Below are positions 38,946-51,300 of a stretch of 64,000 nt of DNA, piece by piece. Within the stretch, counting starts at the first letter, position 1; every line of letters starts with the position of its first letter. The DNA is taken from assembly GCA_018857735.1 (NCBI GenBank), contig JABMCL010003926.1, positions 419,501-483,500 of the forward strand. The letters are read 5' to 3'. Under the pieces are notes generated by a model. That model saw only the letters and a program-made list of their open reading frames with translations. It did no database searches and was not told the origin of the DNA. The position numbers and the translations under genes are program-made. Source of the DNA: Alviniconcha marisindica. Taxonomy: Eukaryota; Mollusca; Gastropoda; Provannidae.

Positions 38946-39159
38946 CGCGCAAAGTTCAAAGCTCGGGGAACCCTACTGTCAAAGAAGAAGAAGAAGACGA
39001 AATGGTAAGTGGTACACTGGCAATATTTGAAACGTCACGAGCAGATACTTGGCGCACTGTCCCAATTCGAGAGTTGCGGCTGCAGAATGTTTCTGCACTT
39101 TTGTCGCCGCAAAGTGGATTTTGTCTCTGCGAAGTCAAGTTGTCGCTGGAATGTGCATG

Positions 39160-39990
39160 TCTGTAGCTGAGCTAAAACATCGGCAGATCTGCAGCTCCAA
39201 ACCTATATTTTAGTAGCTGAGCTAAAACATCGGCAGATCTGTAGCTCCAAACCTATATTTTCGTAGCTGAGCTAAAACATCGGCAGATCTGCAGCTCCAA
39301 ACCTATATTTTGTAGCTGAGCTAAAACATCGGCAGATCTGCAGCTCCAAACCTATATTTTCGTAGCTGAGCTAAAACATCGGCAGATCTGCAGTTCCAAA
39401 CCTGTATTTTCGTAGCTGAGCTAAAACATCGGCAGATCTGCAGCTCCAAACCTATATTTTTCAGTAGCTGAGCTAAAACATCGGCAGATCTGCAGTTCCA
39501 AACCTGTATTTTCGTAGCTGAGCTAACATCGGCGATCTGCAGCTCCAAACCTTATTTTGCAGTAGCGTTGCAGACAGTCGGCAACTGGCAGTTCCAAACG
39601 TCGTAGGCTGTCAACGGAGACTGAGTTCCAAACCTATATTTTAGTAGCTGAGCTAAAACATCGGCGATCTGCAGTTCCAAACCTGTATTTTCGTAGCTGT
39701 GCTAAAACATCGGCGATCTGCAGCTCCAAACCTATATTTTTAGTAGCTGAGCTAAAACATCGCAGATCTGCAGTTCCAAACCTATATTTTCTAGCTGAGC
39801 AAAACATGGCAGATCTGCAGTTCCAAACCTGTATTTTCGTAGCTGAGCTGAACATCGGCAGATCTGCAGTTCCAAACCTGTATTTTCGTAGCTGAGCTGA
39901 ACCATCGGCAGATCTGCAGCTCCAAACCTGTATTTTCGTAGCTGAGCTGAACCATCGGCAGATCTGCAGCTCCAAACCTGCATTTTGCAA
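39160..39990 (+). repeat. ~51-bp minisatellite, about 16 copies
   Basis: The unit is GTAGCTGAGCTAAAACATCG then GCAGATCTGCAGCTCCAAAC then CTATATTTTC. Every unit holds the palindrome GCAGATCTGC. Between 39530 and 39640 units are decayed (GCAGTAGCGTTGCAGAC..). Confidence 0.94.
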
Positions 39991-40252
39991 GGACACAGGT
40001 TTGCAGCAGCGAGTCTGCAACTGTGGCGGTTCCGCGAAGGATAGGGTAGACGGAGCGAGAGACGGGCCGCCAGCCAAACGCCGGGCGTACGGAGGTGAGC
40101 AAATCACGCTACGCAACGGCTCTGGCCAGTAGCCTAGTCCTGCGCTGTTGTAGCGGTCGTGTTGAAGGTGACAGAAACACCGCACAGCACAAGGGGTCTG
40201 GCGACAGCTTAGTCCAGCGCTGTCTGTGCGCATCACAACTGGCCGTGCCGGG

Positions 40253-40374
40253 CGTGACAGAAACGACGCACATCACGTTACACAAGGGGTCTGTCAGTGT
40301 GAAAGTCGAGGTGGACGTCCAGGGCTCCCGTCCCTAATAAACTTACGGTTTCTGTGGACGTAAAGCAACACTTC

Positions 40375-40427
<53 letters not shown>

Positions 40428-40600
40428 CGTGCTGATCGTGACAGAAACGACGCACATCACGTTACACAAGGGGTCTGTCAGTGTGAAAGTCGAGGTGGAC
40501 GTCCAGGGCTCCCGTCCCTAATAAACTTACGGTTTCTGTGGACGTAAAGCAACACTTCAACAACAACAACAACAACAACAACAACAACGTGCTGATCGTG
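40253..40600 (+). repeat. Tandem ~160-180-bp duplication with repeat-B piece and (CAA)n
   Basis: CGTGACAGAAACGACGCACA, GTGTGAAAGTCGAGGTGGAC, GTCCAGGGCTCCCGTCCC and a (CAA)n run are present twice (40253-40428 and 40437-40588). The third ACAGAAACGACGCACATC at 40601 begins the candidate exon. Confidence 0.9.
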
Positions 40601-40604
40601 ACAG

Positions 40605-40675
40605 AAACGACGCACATCCCGGCGGAGTACGGGCCGCCTGACACGCTGTCACTCGTCCGACAAAACTTTACAAAG
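40605..40675 (+). CDS. Candidate internal exon, gene unknown
   Basis: Acceptor-like TGATCGTGACAG, donor ACAAAG|GTACAG. In the frame that starts after two bases it reads TTHIPAEYGPPDTLSLVRQN then FTK and ends in phase 0. The other frames are basic or stopped. It could join in phase to the lectin exon at 43673, which also starts in phase 0 after an acceptor. No homology recognised. The first 14 bases are also present in the two upstream duplicates. Confidence 0.35.
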
Positions 40676-41452
40676 GTACAGTAGTCTGTTTTTGTGACTT
40701 TTACCTGGCGGTGGCCACAGGTAAACATTAGTAATAATAGTAACAGTAGTCTGTTTCTGTGACTTTTACCAGGCGATGGACACAGGTAAACATTGGTAAC
40801 AGTAGTCTGTTTCTGTGACTTTTATATGGCGGTGGGCACAGGTAAATATTTGGTAACAGTAGTAACTGTAGTCTGTTTCTGTGACTTTTACCTGGCGGGG
40901 AGCACAGGTAAACATTGGTAACAGTAGTAACAGTAGTCTGTTTCTGTGACTTTTACCTGGCGGGGAGCACAGGTAAACATTGGTAACAGTAGTAACTGTA
41001 GTCTGTTTCTGTGACTTTTACCTGGCGGGGAGCACAGGTAAACATTGGTAACAGTAGTAACAGTAGTCTGTTTCTGTGACTTTTACCTGGCGGGGAGCAC
41101 AGGTAAACATTGGTAACAGTAGTAACAGTAGTCTGTTTCTGTGACTTTTACTTGGCGGGGAGCACAGGTAAACATTGGTAACAGCAGTAACTGTAGTCTG
41201 TTTCTGTGACTTTTACCTGGCGGGGAGCACAGGTAAACATTGGTAACAGTAGTAACTGTAGTCTGTTTCTGTGACTTTTACCTGGCGGGGAGCACAGGTA
41301 AACATTGGTAACAGTAGTAACTGTAGTCTGTTTCTGTGACTTTTACCTGGCGGGGAGCACAGGTAAACATTGGTAACAGTAGTAACTGTAGTCTGTTTCT
41401 GTAACTTTTACCTGGCGGGGGGCACAGGTAAACATTGGTAACAGTAGTACAC
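40676..41452 (+). repeat. ~64-bp minisatellite, about 12 copies
   Basis: The unit holds TAGTCTGTTTCTGTGACTTT, TACCTGGCGGGGAGCACAGG and TAAACATTGGTAACAGTAGT. It begins directly at the donor of the candidate exon (GTACAGTAGTCTGTTT), the same placement seen for the AspRS arrays. Confidence 0.95.
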
Positions 41453-41600
41453 GAGAAGGCAGAGCATTTCTGAAGCTTCCCTTCTCGCCGGAAGCCAAAC
41501 CCCTTGATATCAGCAAAAAACTAGAAACAACACCACTGTACTGCCAAGTGTCAGTGTAACTGCACTACAAGGAATGTTTCGTGGTGCCGAGTACATTCAT

Positions 41601-41826
41601 AGTTCAGGAGCTGTGTGAGAGTCGAGGTGGACGTCCTGGGCTGTCCGTCCTAACGAGCCTTCTGGTTTCCGTGGACGTAAAGATTGATTGAACCGTGCTT
41701 CGGCATTGGCCACAACTTGTCCCTAATATGTCAGCTGACATCTGAGGACATTAAGCAACACTTCATTGGTCACAACTTGTCCCTAATATGTCAACTGACA
41801 TCTGAGGACATTAAGCAACACTTCAC
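41601..41826 (-). mobile_element. Dispersed repeat B, inverted, with a ~63-bp end duplication
   Basis: GTTCAGGAGCTGTGTGAGAG to TTAAGCAACACTTCA, with CATTGGTCACAACTTGTCCC..AGCAACACTTCA repeated once more. Confidence 0.85.
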
Positions 41827-41879
41827 CACCACCGAGTACATTCATCGCACATTCACGCCAGTCTTAAAACAACAAATTA

Positions 41880-41883
41880 AATC

Positions 41884-41937
<54 letters not shown>

Positions 41938-41962
41938 GCAACAACAACAACAACAACAGCAA
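41880..41962 (+). repeat. (CAA)n microsatellite
   Basis: About 27 CAA with two CAG; poly-Gln reading is incidental. Confidence 0.95.
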
Positions 41963-42140
41963 ACACTGGGATAGAAAGTCACCGAGCAAATTACTGAGCA
42001 AAGAACGAGAGGCAGGTAATGATTATAAGTACCACATACACAGGCAGGGATAGGCGGCACTGCTCTCGCTGCCACTGCCGCTGCCTTACCCGGAAAAGGC
42101 GACTCGAATTTCCAGCAAAGAGAGGTTAACTGATAAAGTA

Positions 42141-42144
<4 letters not shown>

Positions 42145-42207
<63 letters not shown>
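42145..42207 (+). repeat. (GA)n microsatellite
   Basis: About 31 units followed by CTCGAACTC. From 42208 to 43140 there is single-copy sequence in which I see no gene. Confidence 0.92.
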
Positions 42208-42208
<1 letters not shown>

Positions 42209-43140
42209 TCGAACTCTTAGGTTCAGTCAAAAACCTGTCTAACAACTAGTCCTTGCTAAGATACTGATGAGTAAATATAAAATTACAGGCATCATTTATA
42301 TACATACAGGCATGAATGAGTGAGTGAAACGTTATACAAGAGAATTTCCACATTAAACATAGCGTGTTCACAGCGCCAGATGCACACATGCATGCGTCAC
42401 TCAGTTATACATTACGAGCATACAGCCAGCAAATAAGGCAGTAGAACATCTGATCAGTTCATATGACTAGTATTGGAAAAGAATCAAGCAGACAGAGAGA
42501 AATGGGGTTGGAGGGGGGAGTGGAAGGGGGGAAGGTGGGGGGAGGGGGGGGAGAGAGTATGTGTTTGGAATTTGCGCGTGTGGCGAAAACGTCGAACAGT
42601 ACCCACAGACAAAAAGGTATTAATTTTGTACCTCGAAGTAAGGAGGACCATTCCCCGAAAGAACTTTAAAGTAGTAATAGCTACTACAGTGGCGGGAATA
42701 TTAAAATGTACCTTACAGTCTGACATAATTGTATCTCTGGTGGAGTTCATGTACCTTGTATTTACATGCATGCCAGGTGAGAGTTACCGTAGGCGACTCA
42801 GGTCTTTGTTGTTGTACTTGTGTGACGTCTTTCGAGCGCTAATTAACTCCCTTGTGTGTTGATTCTGCACGAGCGCTCTGGCGTCGTTCTGTTTCATAAT
42901 TTTGAGGAGAAAAAAAACTCATTTTCTTTGCTAGTTGTTTGACACGAAGAAACGTTAATGATGTCATGACACATCGCACTGTCTCTTGTTTCGCTTTGTT
43001 TCGTTCGTTTAAAAAAAAGAGTAAAAACCTTCCCACACCCGTATCCCTCGGAGTACCTCATGTAGAGTGTGTTGTTGCGTAAAATGAAGTCGAATATCTC
43101 CCGGCTATGTTAAATGTTGACTGGAGACGTCACTGAAAGT

Positions 43141-43382
43141 TTAACCCTTTCACTGTCATGCTTGTCGAGCCGTCACTCGGAAGACGACCAATGAAAGTGC
43201 CAGACTTGAAACCATTAAGGCTTTTTTCCTCCCTTTGCATGAACACGTGAAAGGGTTTCTATCAAAATGCACAGTATTGAAAGTAGATTTGTTATATGAC
43301 CATCAAATATACTGTTTGCAGGCGTGTATGTGAGCATTTTTTAGCCCGGAAATTTTACTCGCTGGGGCAGTGAAGGGGTTAA
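43141..43382. mobile_element. TTAA-flanked MITE (242 bp)
   Basis: Starts TTAACCCTTTCACTG and ends CAGTGAAGGGGTTAA. The right part (AGCCCGGAAATTTTACTCGC..GGGGCAG) is the inverse of the left part of the 27275 element. Non-coding, piggyBac-type ends. Confidence 0.8.
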
Positions 43383-43411
43383 ATGTCCGCGCTGTGATAT
43401 ATTTAGGCTGC

Positions 43412-43418
43412 ACACACG

Positions 43419-43501
<83 letters not shown>
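43412..43501 (+). repeat. (CA)n microsatellite
   Basis: About 40 CA units just right of the MITE. Confidence 0.95.
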
Positions 43502-43506
<5 letters not shown>

Positions 43507-43672
43507 ATTTATGTACTTATGATGTAGGCCTATATTCTAAGTCCCTATATGGTCTGAAATCAAAATTCAAGTGTTGACAGAATAAAGGAAAAACATCAGA
43601 AAGCAAAAGTCCAATTTCACTGGCAGAACAATACAAGAGGAGCAACAAAATGTCAACAATGATTTTTTCCAG

Positions 43673-43730
43673 ATGCAGGGCCATCATACATTGTTGTGTA
43701 CAGTTCTTCTGATCCAGCTCACGGAGGAGG
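43673..43730 (+). CDS. C-type lectin exon 1 (signal peptide)
   Basis: Acceptor TTTTTTCCAG ends right before ATG, and the donor is GGAGG|GTAAGT. The hydrophobic core LLCTVLLIQL fits a secretion signal. An acceptor at the ATG means a 5' UTR intron or an upstream coding exon. A second frame (PSYIVVYSSSDPAHGG) is also open, but it does not match the phase of exon 2. Confidence 0.6.
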
Positions 43731-46700
43731 GTAAGTCATAACATGATTTTCTTTCATTTTCTTTTTTTCTTCTTCTTCGAATCGGTTTCTTTCTGAGCTT
43801 CCATGCTGCCACTTATTGCAGTTTTTGTGCACACGTCTTGGGTACGTGTCAGTCTTAAAGCATGTCCGACCGTGGGTCACAGCTGGGGTGCTTTAAAGTC
43901 CGTATACAATCGGGGGTCACAGCCGCCGGGGTGCTTCAAAGTCCATTTACAATCGTGGGTCACAGCCGGGGTGCTTTAAAGTCCATTTACAATCGTGGGT
44001 CAGAGGTGGGGTACTTCAAAGTCCATTTACAATCGTGGGTCACAGTCACGGGGTGCTTTAAAGTCCATTTACAATCGTGGGTCACAGCCGGGGTGCTTTA
44101 AAGTCCATTTACAATCGTGGGTCAGAGGTGGGGTACTTCAAAGTCCATTTACAATCGTGGGTCACAGTCAGGGTGCTTTAAAGTCCATTTACAATCGTGG
44201 GTCACAGCCGGGGTGCTTTAAAGTCCATTTACAATCGTGGGTCAGAGGTGGGGTACTTCAAAGTCCATTTACAATCGTGGGTCACAGTCAGGGTGCTTTA
44301 AAGTCCATTTACAATCGTGGGTCACAGCCGGGGGGCTTTAAAGTCCATTTACAATCGTGGGTCACAGCCGGGGTGCTTTAAAGTCCATTTACAATCGTGG
44401 GTCACAGCGGTGCGTGTCACTGTTTAAAGTCCATTTACAATCGTGGGTCACAGCCGGGGTGCTTTAAAGTCCATTTACAATCGTGGGTCACAGCCGGGGT
44501 CTTTAAAGTCCATTTACAATCGTGGGTCACAGCGGGGTCTTTAAAGTCCATTTACAATCGTGGGTCACAGCCGGGGTGCTTTAAAGTCCATTTACAATCG
44601 TGGGTCACAGCCGGGGTGCTTTAAAGTCCATTTACAATCGTGGGTCACAGCCGGGGTACTTTAAAGTCCATTTACACAGTTGTCAGCATGGAGTGCGCCG
44701 AGTCACAGCGCCACATAGGAATAGATATAAAATATGTATTATTACAATGTACTGGCGGGCTAGAAAGACTGGTCATTGTGGATGAGTGGGCCCCAGCATT
44801 CGCAAACAAACAAACAAAGAAGTCTCTCACTGTGGCAATCAATTAAGGCAACAGGCAGAGTGAGAGACTGTCGATCTCGGTGCACATGGTTCACCCAGCG
44901 GTGAAACTATGAGAGTGAAGACCAAGCACGCAGAAGAAGCGCCGGTGCAAGACTTACCATGTGGACTGCTGGATGCGTAAAAAAAAAAAAAAAGTCTCTC
45001 AGTTTACCCGGCGGTAAAATCGGGAGTGAAAAATGTCAAGAAACCTCTGCACAAAGAACCCTCCAAACCAAACCCCAGTTTTCATCGTACGCGTAGCCAG
45101 TGACTTACCTCGCATGCCCAGGAACCGTGGTCAGTCTCCCGACTGTGAATCCAGATACAGGGAGTACCATGGTAGAAAAAAATAAACTGTCGCCTGGCAA
45201 GGTTTCACCAGGGAGAGAGGTCTGCTGACAGTGAATCCAGGTACGGGGCCTACCATTGGAGAAGCTGTACTTGGCACAGGGGTTCTACCCGGCGGGTTAA
45301 TCAGGGAGCATAGACTACGGAGAGGTCCCTGAAGCAGGTCCTTTATAATCCCACCGGCTGTATATATATACAACCAGTCATTCTGGTGGTGACAGTGTAG
45401 CGATAGGTATATAATTTCCCTCTCCCCCCCACCTCCACACCCCCTTCCCCTCTTCTCCCCGTCCCCAATAAGCCTTATGGTTTCTGTGGACGTTAAGCAC
45501 CATGTTTACTTACTTTCTGTGGACGTTAAGCACCATGTTTACTTACTTACTGTGGACGTTAAGCACCATGTTTACTTACTTTCTGTGGACGTTAAGCACC
45601 ATGTTTACTTACTTTCTGTGGACGTTAAGCACCATGTTTACTTACTTTCTGTGGACGTTAAGCACCATGTTTACTTACTTTCTGTGGACGTTAAGCACCA
45701 TGTTTACTTACTTTCTGTGGACGTTAAGCACCATGTTTACTTACTTTCTGTGGACGTTAAGCACCATGTTTACTTACTTTCTGTGGGCGTTAAGCACCAT
45801 GTTTATTACTTACTGTGGACGTTAAGCACCATTTTACTTACTTACTGTGGACGTTAAGCACCATGTTTACTTACTTACTGTGGACGTTAAGCACCATGTT
45901 TACTTACTTACTGTGGACGTTAAGCACCATGTTTACTTACTTACTGTAGACGTTAAGCACCATGTTTACTTACTTACTGTGGACGTTAAGCACCACGTTT
46001 ACTTACTTTCTGTACAGCCAGACTACCCAGGCTCATTTAAAGTTGTCTACTGTAGATAGCTGGAAAATTCCCACAAAAACTGCACAAACTATGGTGACAG
46101 AGTATTCTAAGTATTTTAAGCAGTGTTAAACAAACAAACAAACAAACAAACAAACAAACAAACAAAAGTAAACTATGGGGACAGAGTGTACCCATCTTTT
46201 CGAATCACATCCCACAGTAAAACAAAAAAATCAGAAGAAACATTATGCATGTGCCTACGGCTGTCAGGTACCCCCTTGGCCCAGGTCATAAGCTATAGAT
46301 ATCTATCTGTCTATATATGTATAAAGAATATATCAATCATGTATAACATTAACAGGCACATGATATCTGTCTATATATGTATATATATGTATAAGGAATA
46401 TATCAATCATGTATAACATTAACAGGCACGTGATGATCATAACTGTGTCACTTGTAATGATGCATAATTATAGACAGAATTATGCTACGCTACTTGGTGT
46501 TGTTTATCAAATTTATAAACTTCAGCTTTGTTCGAGTTTTGTCATAAAGCTGTGGATCTGACCTTGCGGTACAGTGTTGACTGATATACTACGTCCTCAG
46601 CACACCTGCGTCTTTACTTAAGTGGAAGATTTTGTTCAGAGTCAGCAAGTCTTTTAGCTTTTTTTCATCTTCAATAAACCTGTGTCATTACTTTCTTGGA

Positions 46701-48282
46701 GGCTGTTGTTCAGAATCCGGAAGTCTTTTAGCTTTATTTCATCCTCAATGAACCCGTGTCATTATTTGGCTGGTATTGTTCGGAATCCACAAGTCTTTTA
46801 ACTTGTCAGGCAAACATAAGAGAACCCACTCGGTTTCCGCGCGTAATATTAACTGTCACGTTCTGACTGGATGTGTGCCAGAACTGGCAATCTGGAACCG
46901 CTGAATTATTTATGCTAAAAAAAGAGTCATGGTTCTAGACAGGCGGTCGGGCGGCGCGACACCGCCCAGAATCGTTAAATCATTCATGCTGAAAAAAGAG
47001 GCACGGTTCCAGACAGACGACAAGGTAAGGCGACAAGCGACAACAATTACGAGTATTGGGCAAAAGCAAACAGTTGTTCCACGTTTCGTTTTGTTTGTTG
47101 TTCCACGTTTCGTTTTTTTTTTGGTTTGCCCGGTTTTTGTTTGGGGGGTTGTGTGTGTGTGTGTGTGGGGTTGTGGGTGTGTGTGTGTGGTGCGTGCGTG
47201 CGGGCGTGGTGCGGGAGGGTGCGTGCGTGGGGTGGTGCGTGTGGTGGTGGGGGGGAAAGTGGTGCGTGGGTGTGCTTTTGCTGCGGGTGCGTGGTGGTTT
47301 TCCCGTGGTGTGTGGGGTTTGTGGGGGGGGTGGTGCGTGGTGGCGCGCGGTTTGTGGGTGTGTGTGTGTGGGGGTGGGGCCCCCTTGTGTGGGTGGTGTG
47401 TGTGTGTGTGTTGTGTGTGTGTTTTTGGGGGGGGGGTTTTCAGTTTGGTGGGGTGCGTGCTTGCGTGGTCGCTGCATAGGATCTTGCGTAAGTCGTTCCT
47501 CTGTGTTGTGTGTGTGTTTTTGTTTTGTGGGGTTTGTTGTTTTAAATAAAGGGGTTTTTTGGGGGTTTGGGGTGTTTGGATTTGCAAAAAAGTCATTTCT
47601 GCGGGGTTTTGGGGGTGTGTGTGTTTTGTAATGTTTGGCGTGCGTGCTTTGCGTGCGGCGTGGGTGGTGCGGTGCGTGCGTGCGTGGTGGGTGCGTGCGT
47701 GCGGGGCGTGCGGGCTCGTGGGTGTTTGTGTGTTTTGGGCTGGAAAATTAAAATTTATTATGTTAAAAAAGGCAAAAAAATGGTACTGCCGGCTGGGTGA
47801 CAGGTAACCGAGTTGTACGCTTTGTGAAGAAGACTGACGGGATGAGTTTTGCTGAGGACACTTCTGTCTTTGCAGTTTTCTACCTCCCCATGAAGACCGA
47901 GCTAACCCACAGGTGGACGAAAGGGCAGACACTCTGTGAAGACCACGGGATGTCGCTCCCCATCGTCAGGACAGAAACCGATTTTGACAATTTGGTGGTC
48001 ATCAAAAACAATATAGCGGAAAGGTAAAACCAAAACAAACCAAACCAGCCAAACAAACAAACAGTATAGCGCAAAGGTAAAAACAAAACAAAACAAACCA
48101 GCCAAACAAACAAACAATATAGCGCAAAGGTAAAAACAAAACAAATCAAAACAAACCAGCCAAACAAACAAACAATACAGCGCAAAGGTAATAAAATAAA
48201 ATAAAAACGTACCAAACCAGCCAAACATACAAAACAAGAACAGCAACACACTCAAAACGCAGGTATTTAGCTGACATCGGTT

Positions 48283-48356
<74 letters not shown>

Positions 48357-51300
48357 CGCGCGAAGTATGCGTATGTGCCTTAGTCATTGGGGGACACAGT
48401 CGCTTGTGTAGACGCGAACTGCTAGACAGATTTATAACTGGGTTGGAGCACCCAGTCGACGGTTAGATAAATGGAGAAAAATAAATATATAAAAATAAAG
48501 AAAAAATAATCTGAAACAGAATGACTGCTAGCGTTCTAAAACTTGATCCAAACACAGAAAGGTTCAAACAAAAAGGTTCAAAATAAGCATTTATTTTAAC
48601 ACGGACACAGTATGCAAATCAAAACACCGAACAAGCTGTAAAAGTTAAACCAAAACAAGGTAATTTTTCTTTCATTTTTCATCGTTTTTTTACCGTTTAT
48701 CTGTTGTTTAAAGGGCTTGTAAAGGCAGTTTTTATTTGCAACGGAACGTTGAAAATCGACCCAATTATGAAAGTCTAGTGCATAACATGACCTTTAAATC
48801 TAGAAAAATGTAAATCCCCATAAAAAGTAAGTATGTTTACAAAGGAAAGAAATGCATGCCGATCAGGCCAAATTTTTCGTTTTTTGTTTTAATCTCGAAA
48901 AACGCGGGGAAAAATCCGTGACGTAGGTCTCTGACGTCAAAAACAGACCACTGAGGCGAATGGCAAATGAGGCGGTTTCAAAATCAATGGTTTCCACAAC
49001 GAAAATGCCCGCGAAGGTGCGGCCGTGGGAGCCAGAGCTGCGGGACCAAAGGGCCGTTTTCCTTTCACCCCTTCCCGAAAGTAGCAGTCAAAAGGAAGCT
49101 TCACCCCTTGGGGGGAGATTCGAAAAAAATTTTTTTCCAAGTGGGTTTCCCCCTGGGGGAACCCCACACAGACATGTTTTTTTTACAAAAGGGTATCGGT
49201 CAGGCATGGGCCCGGCTTTCGCTAGGTTGATCCTTGGTAGAGGGAAGGAACGGTCTTTTTTGGATGAAAACCCCCCGTCGGTGTCAATTCAAAAAGGAAT
49301 ATATCCAGACCGACCAAAGGACTCAAAAAACATTTTGGCACCTTGGCACCCAGTGCAAAAATTTAAAAATTTAAAAAAGGGGGAAAAAAATTTTTTTAAA
49401 GGGGAAAACCCCCCAGAAAAAGAAAGGGGCATCAAAAAAAGAGGCAAATGAAAAACACAAATCCTCAGCAAGAATGAACCTAATAAATGCAGAAGAAGAA
49501 GGGGGGAGAAAGAAAAAAAAAAAGAAAAAAAATGGAATGGTTTAAAACGGGGAAAAGAAAGGAAAAACAAGAGGTACAACTATTAAACTACCAACAAATA
49601 CCCCTGCCTTGTCTAAGAAACAAAACAAAAGCGAGGCAAAAAATTAACGAAAACAACCGAGAGAAAAGTAAAAGCTGAAAAGTAAGAAACTCGGCTGGCC
49701 TGTGCACCAACGAATAGTACAGGGTGGAAAAAAATAGCGGCACTCTCCGGGGCCCGCCGAACCCAGGGACCTTCGGTCCATCGCGTTTGTCCCTAAGCTC
49801 TTTACTCTGAGAACTTTAAAGGAAAAAAGGCAAAGAGGAAGTCACCAAATGCCTCAAAAAAAGGCCCGTGTAAGAAGAAAAAAATGCCGTGACTAAAAAA
49901 AAAAAGAAAAAAAGAAAGAACGACCACTGACTATGGCAAAAAAAGGGCCAAACCAAAAAATGTTGATGGAAAAAAAAAAATGGCTGCCCTAATCAGAAGC
50001 AAAAGTGACCCCCAATAAAACAAAAAACAGCTGAAACCCCTCAAAAAGAAAACGGGGGCCTACCTGCAAACATAAGGTGGAAAAAACACCACCAAAACCA
50101 ACAGTTAATAGACACTGTCGAAAAAAAAGGTGGACGACTACTTTATACATTTGTTTCAGCCTAAGAGCCAGAGAAAAAAACGTGCCAAAACAGATGGAAA
50201 GCCAAAAACCATAACTAAATAACTTAACTTAAAACCCCCTCATAACCGGCTTCCATCAGAAAAAAAAAGGTGCAGACTGAAAAAGCAATCGCAAATCAGG
50301 ACTACCGATGACAAAGCATCGGGATGTAAACAAATGCAGACGAAAAGAGAAATGCAAAATGGCTGCCCAAATCAGGCAAGCTAGCAAGCGTGTACGAAAT
50401 GGCCAATAAACCAGAGACTGATAAAAAAAGAAAGAACGCATGGTGGAAAAGAAGAGAAAAAGAGAGAAAACAAAACAACAACACTTTCTGAAAAGAAAGA
50501 GGAGGCAAGAAATGTCAGCGAGCAACGAGACAAAGGCGGGATACACGTAATCCGTGTACACGAACAATCCATTCAGCGACAACACGGCAGGGCAACAGAC
50601 GTTCACGAACAACCCACACAAAGAAAGAAGAGCGGTTCGTTAAACATCGAGACTACCCCTCTCACTCGTACATCGAAAAACGAACGATATAACTCGAGAA
50701 ACAAAAGGGCAAGCCAAGAGAAAAAACAGTGAATGGCAAGAACCGGCAACTAGCCCAACCCCAAACCCTAACCCAGGGAGGCCACGAAATCGCTAGTCTA
50801 TTGAACTAGAACGAAAAAAACTTTTCATCTTACATATGATGAAACAAAAAAGGTAAACTGGGAAAATAAAATAAAACACCCAATAAAAGGCAGGTCCCTG
50901 ATGAGGTCTAGCCTTTTGTGAACTAGAGTAAACACAACGAAAAGACCGAAACGCCACGCCCTAACAAGGCTCGAGAAAGATGAAATAAAAAAGGGGGAAA
51001 AAAACAAGGCCAACTACTGAAAAGGAGTTTCATCCCCATATGTTGTTTTGAAATCCTCTTTATATTATTTGAACTGGACATTTTTCCAAGTCGGTTGCCC
51101 TGTGGACACTCACACAGACCCGACTTCCACGTTTGGTTTCTGGGCTGTTTGTGACGTCACTGCCCGACCGTTGACCTTTAGCTAAAAATAGCTCTCGCGG
51201 AATCTCGCATTCAAAATGGCGCTGGTTTTGAAAGTTAGTTGACCGTATTTTCCGACCTTTTTGCCAAAATAAACGTATTACAACCTAGTCGAGGCCTGAA

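Noticed and set aside
38960..39003. Short exon ending AAATG|GTAAGT with an acidic frame
   Set aside because: A strong donor but no convincing acceptor, and the acidic frame comes from a GAA run.
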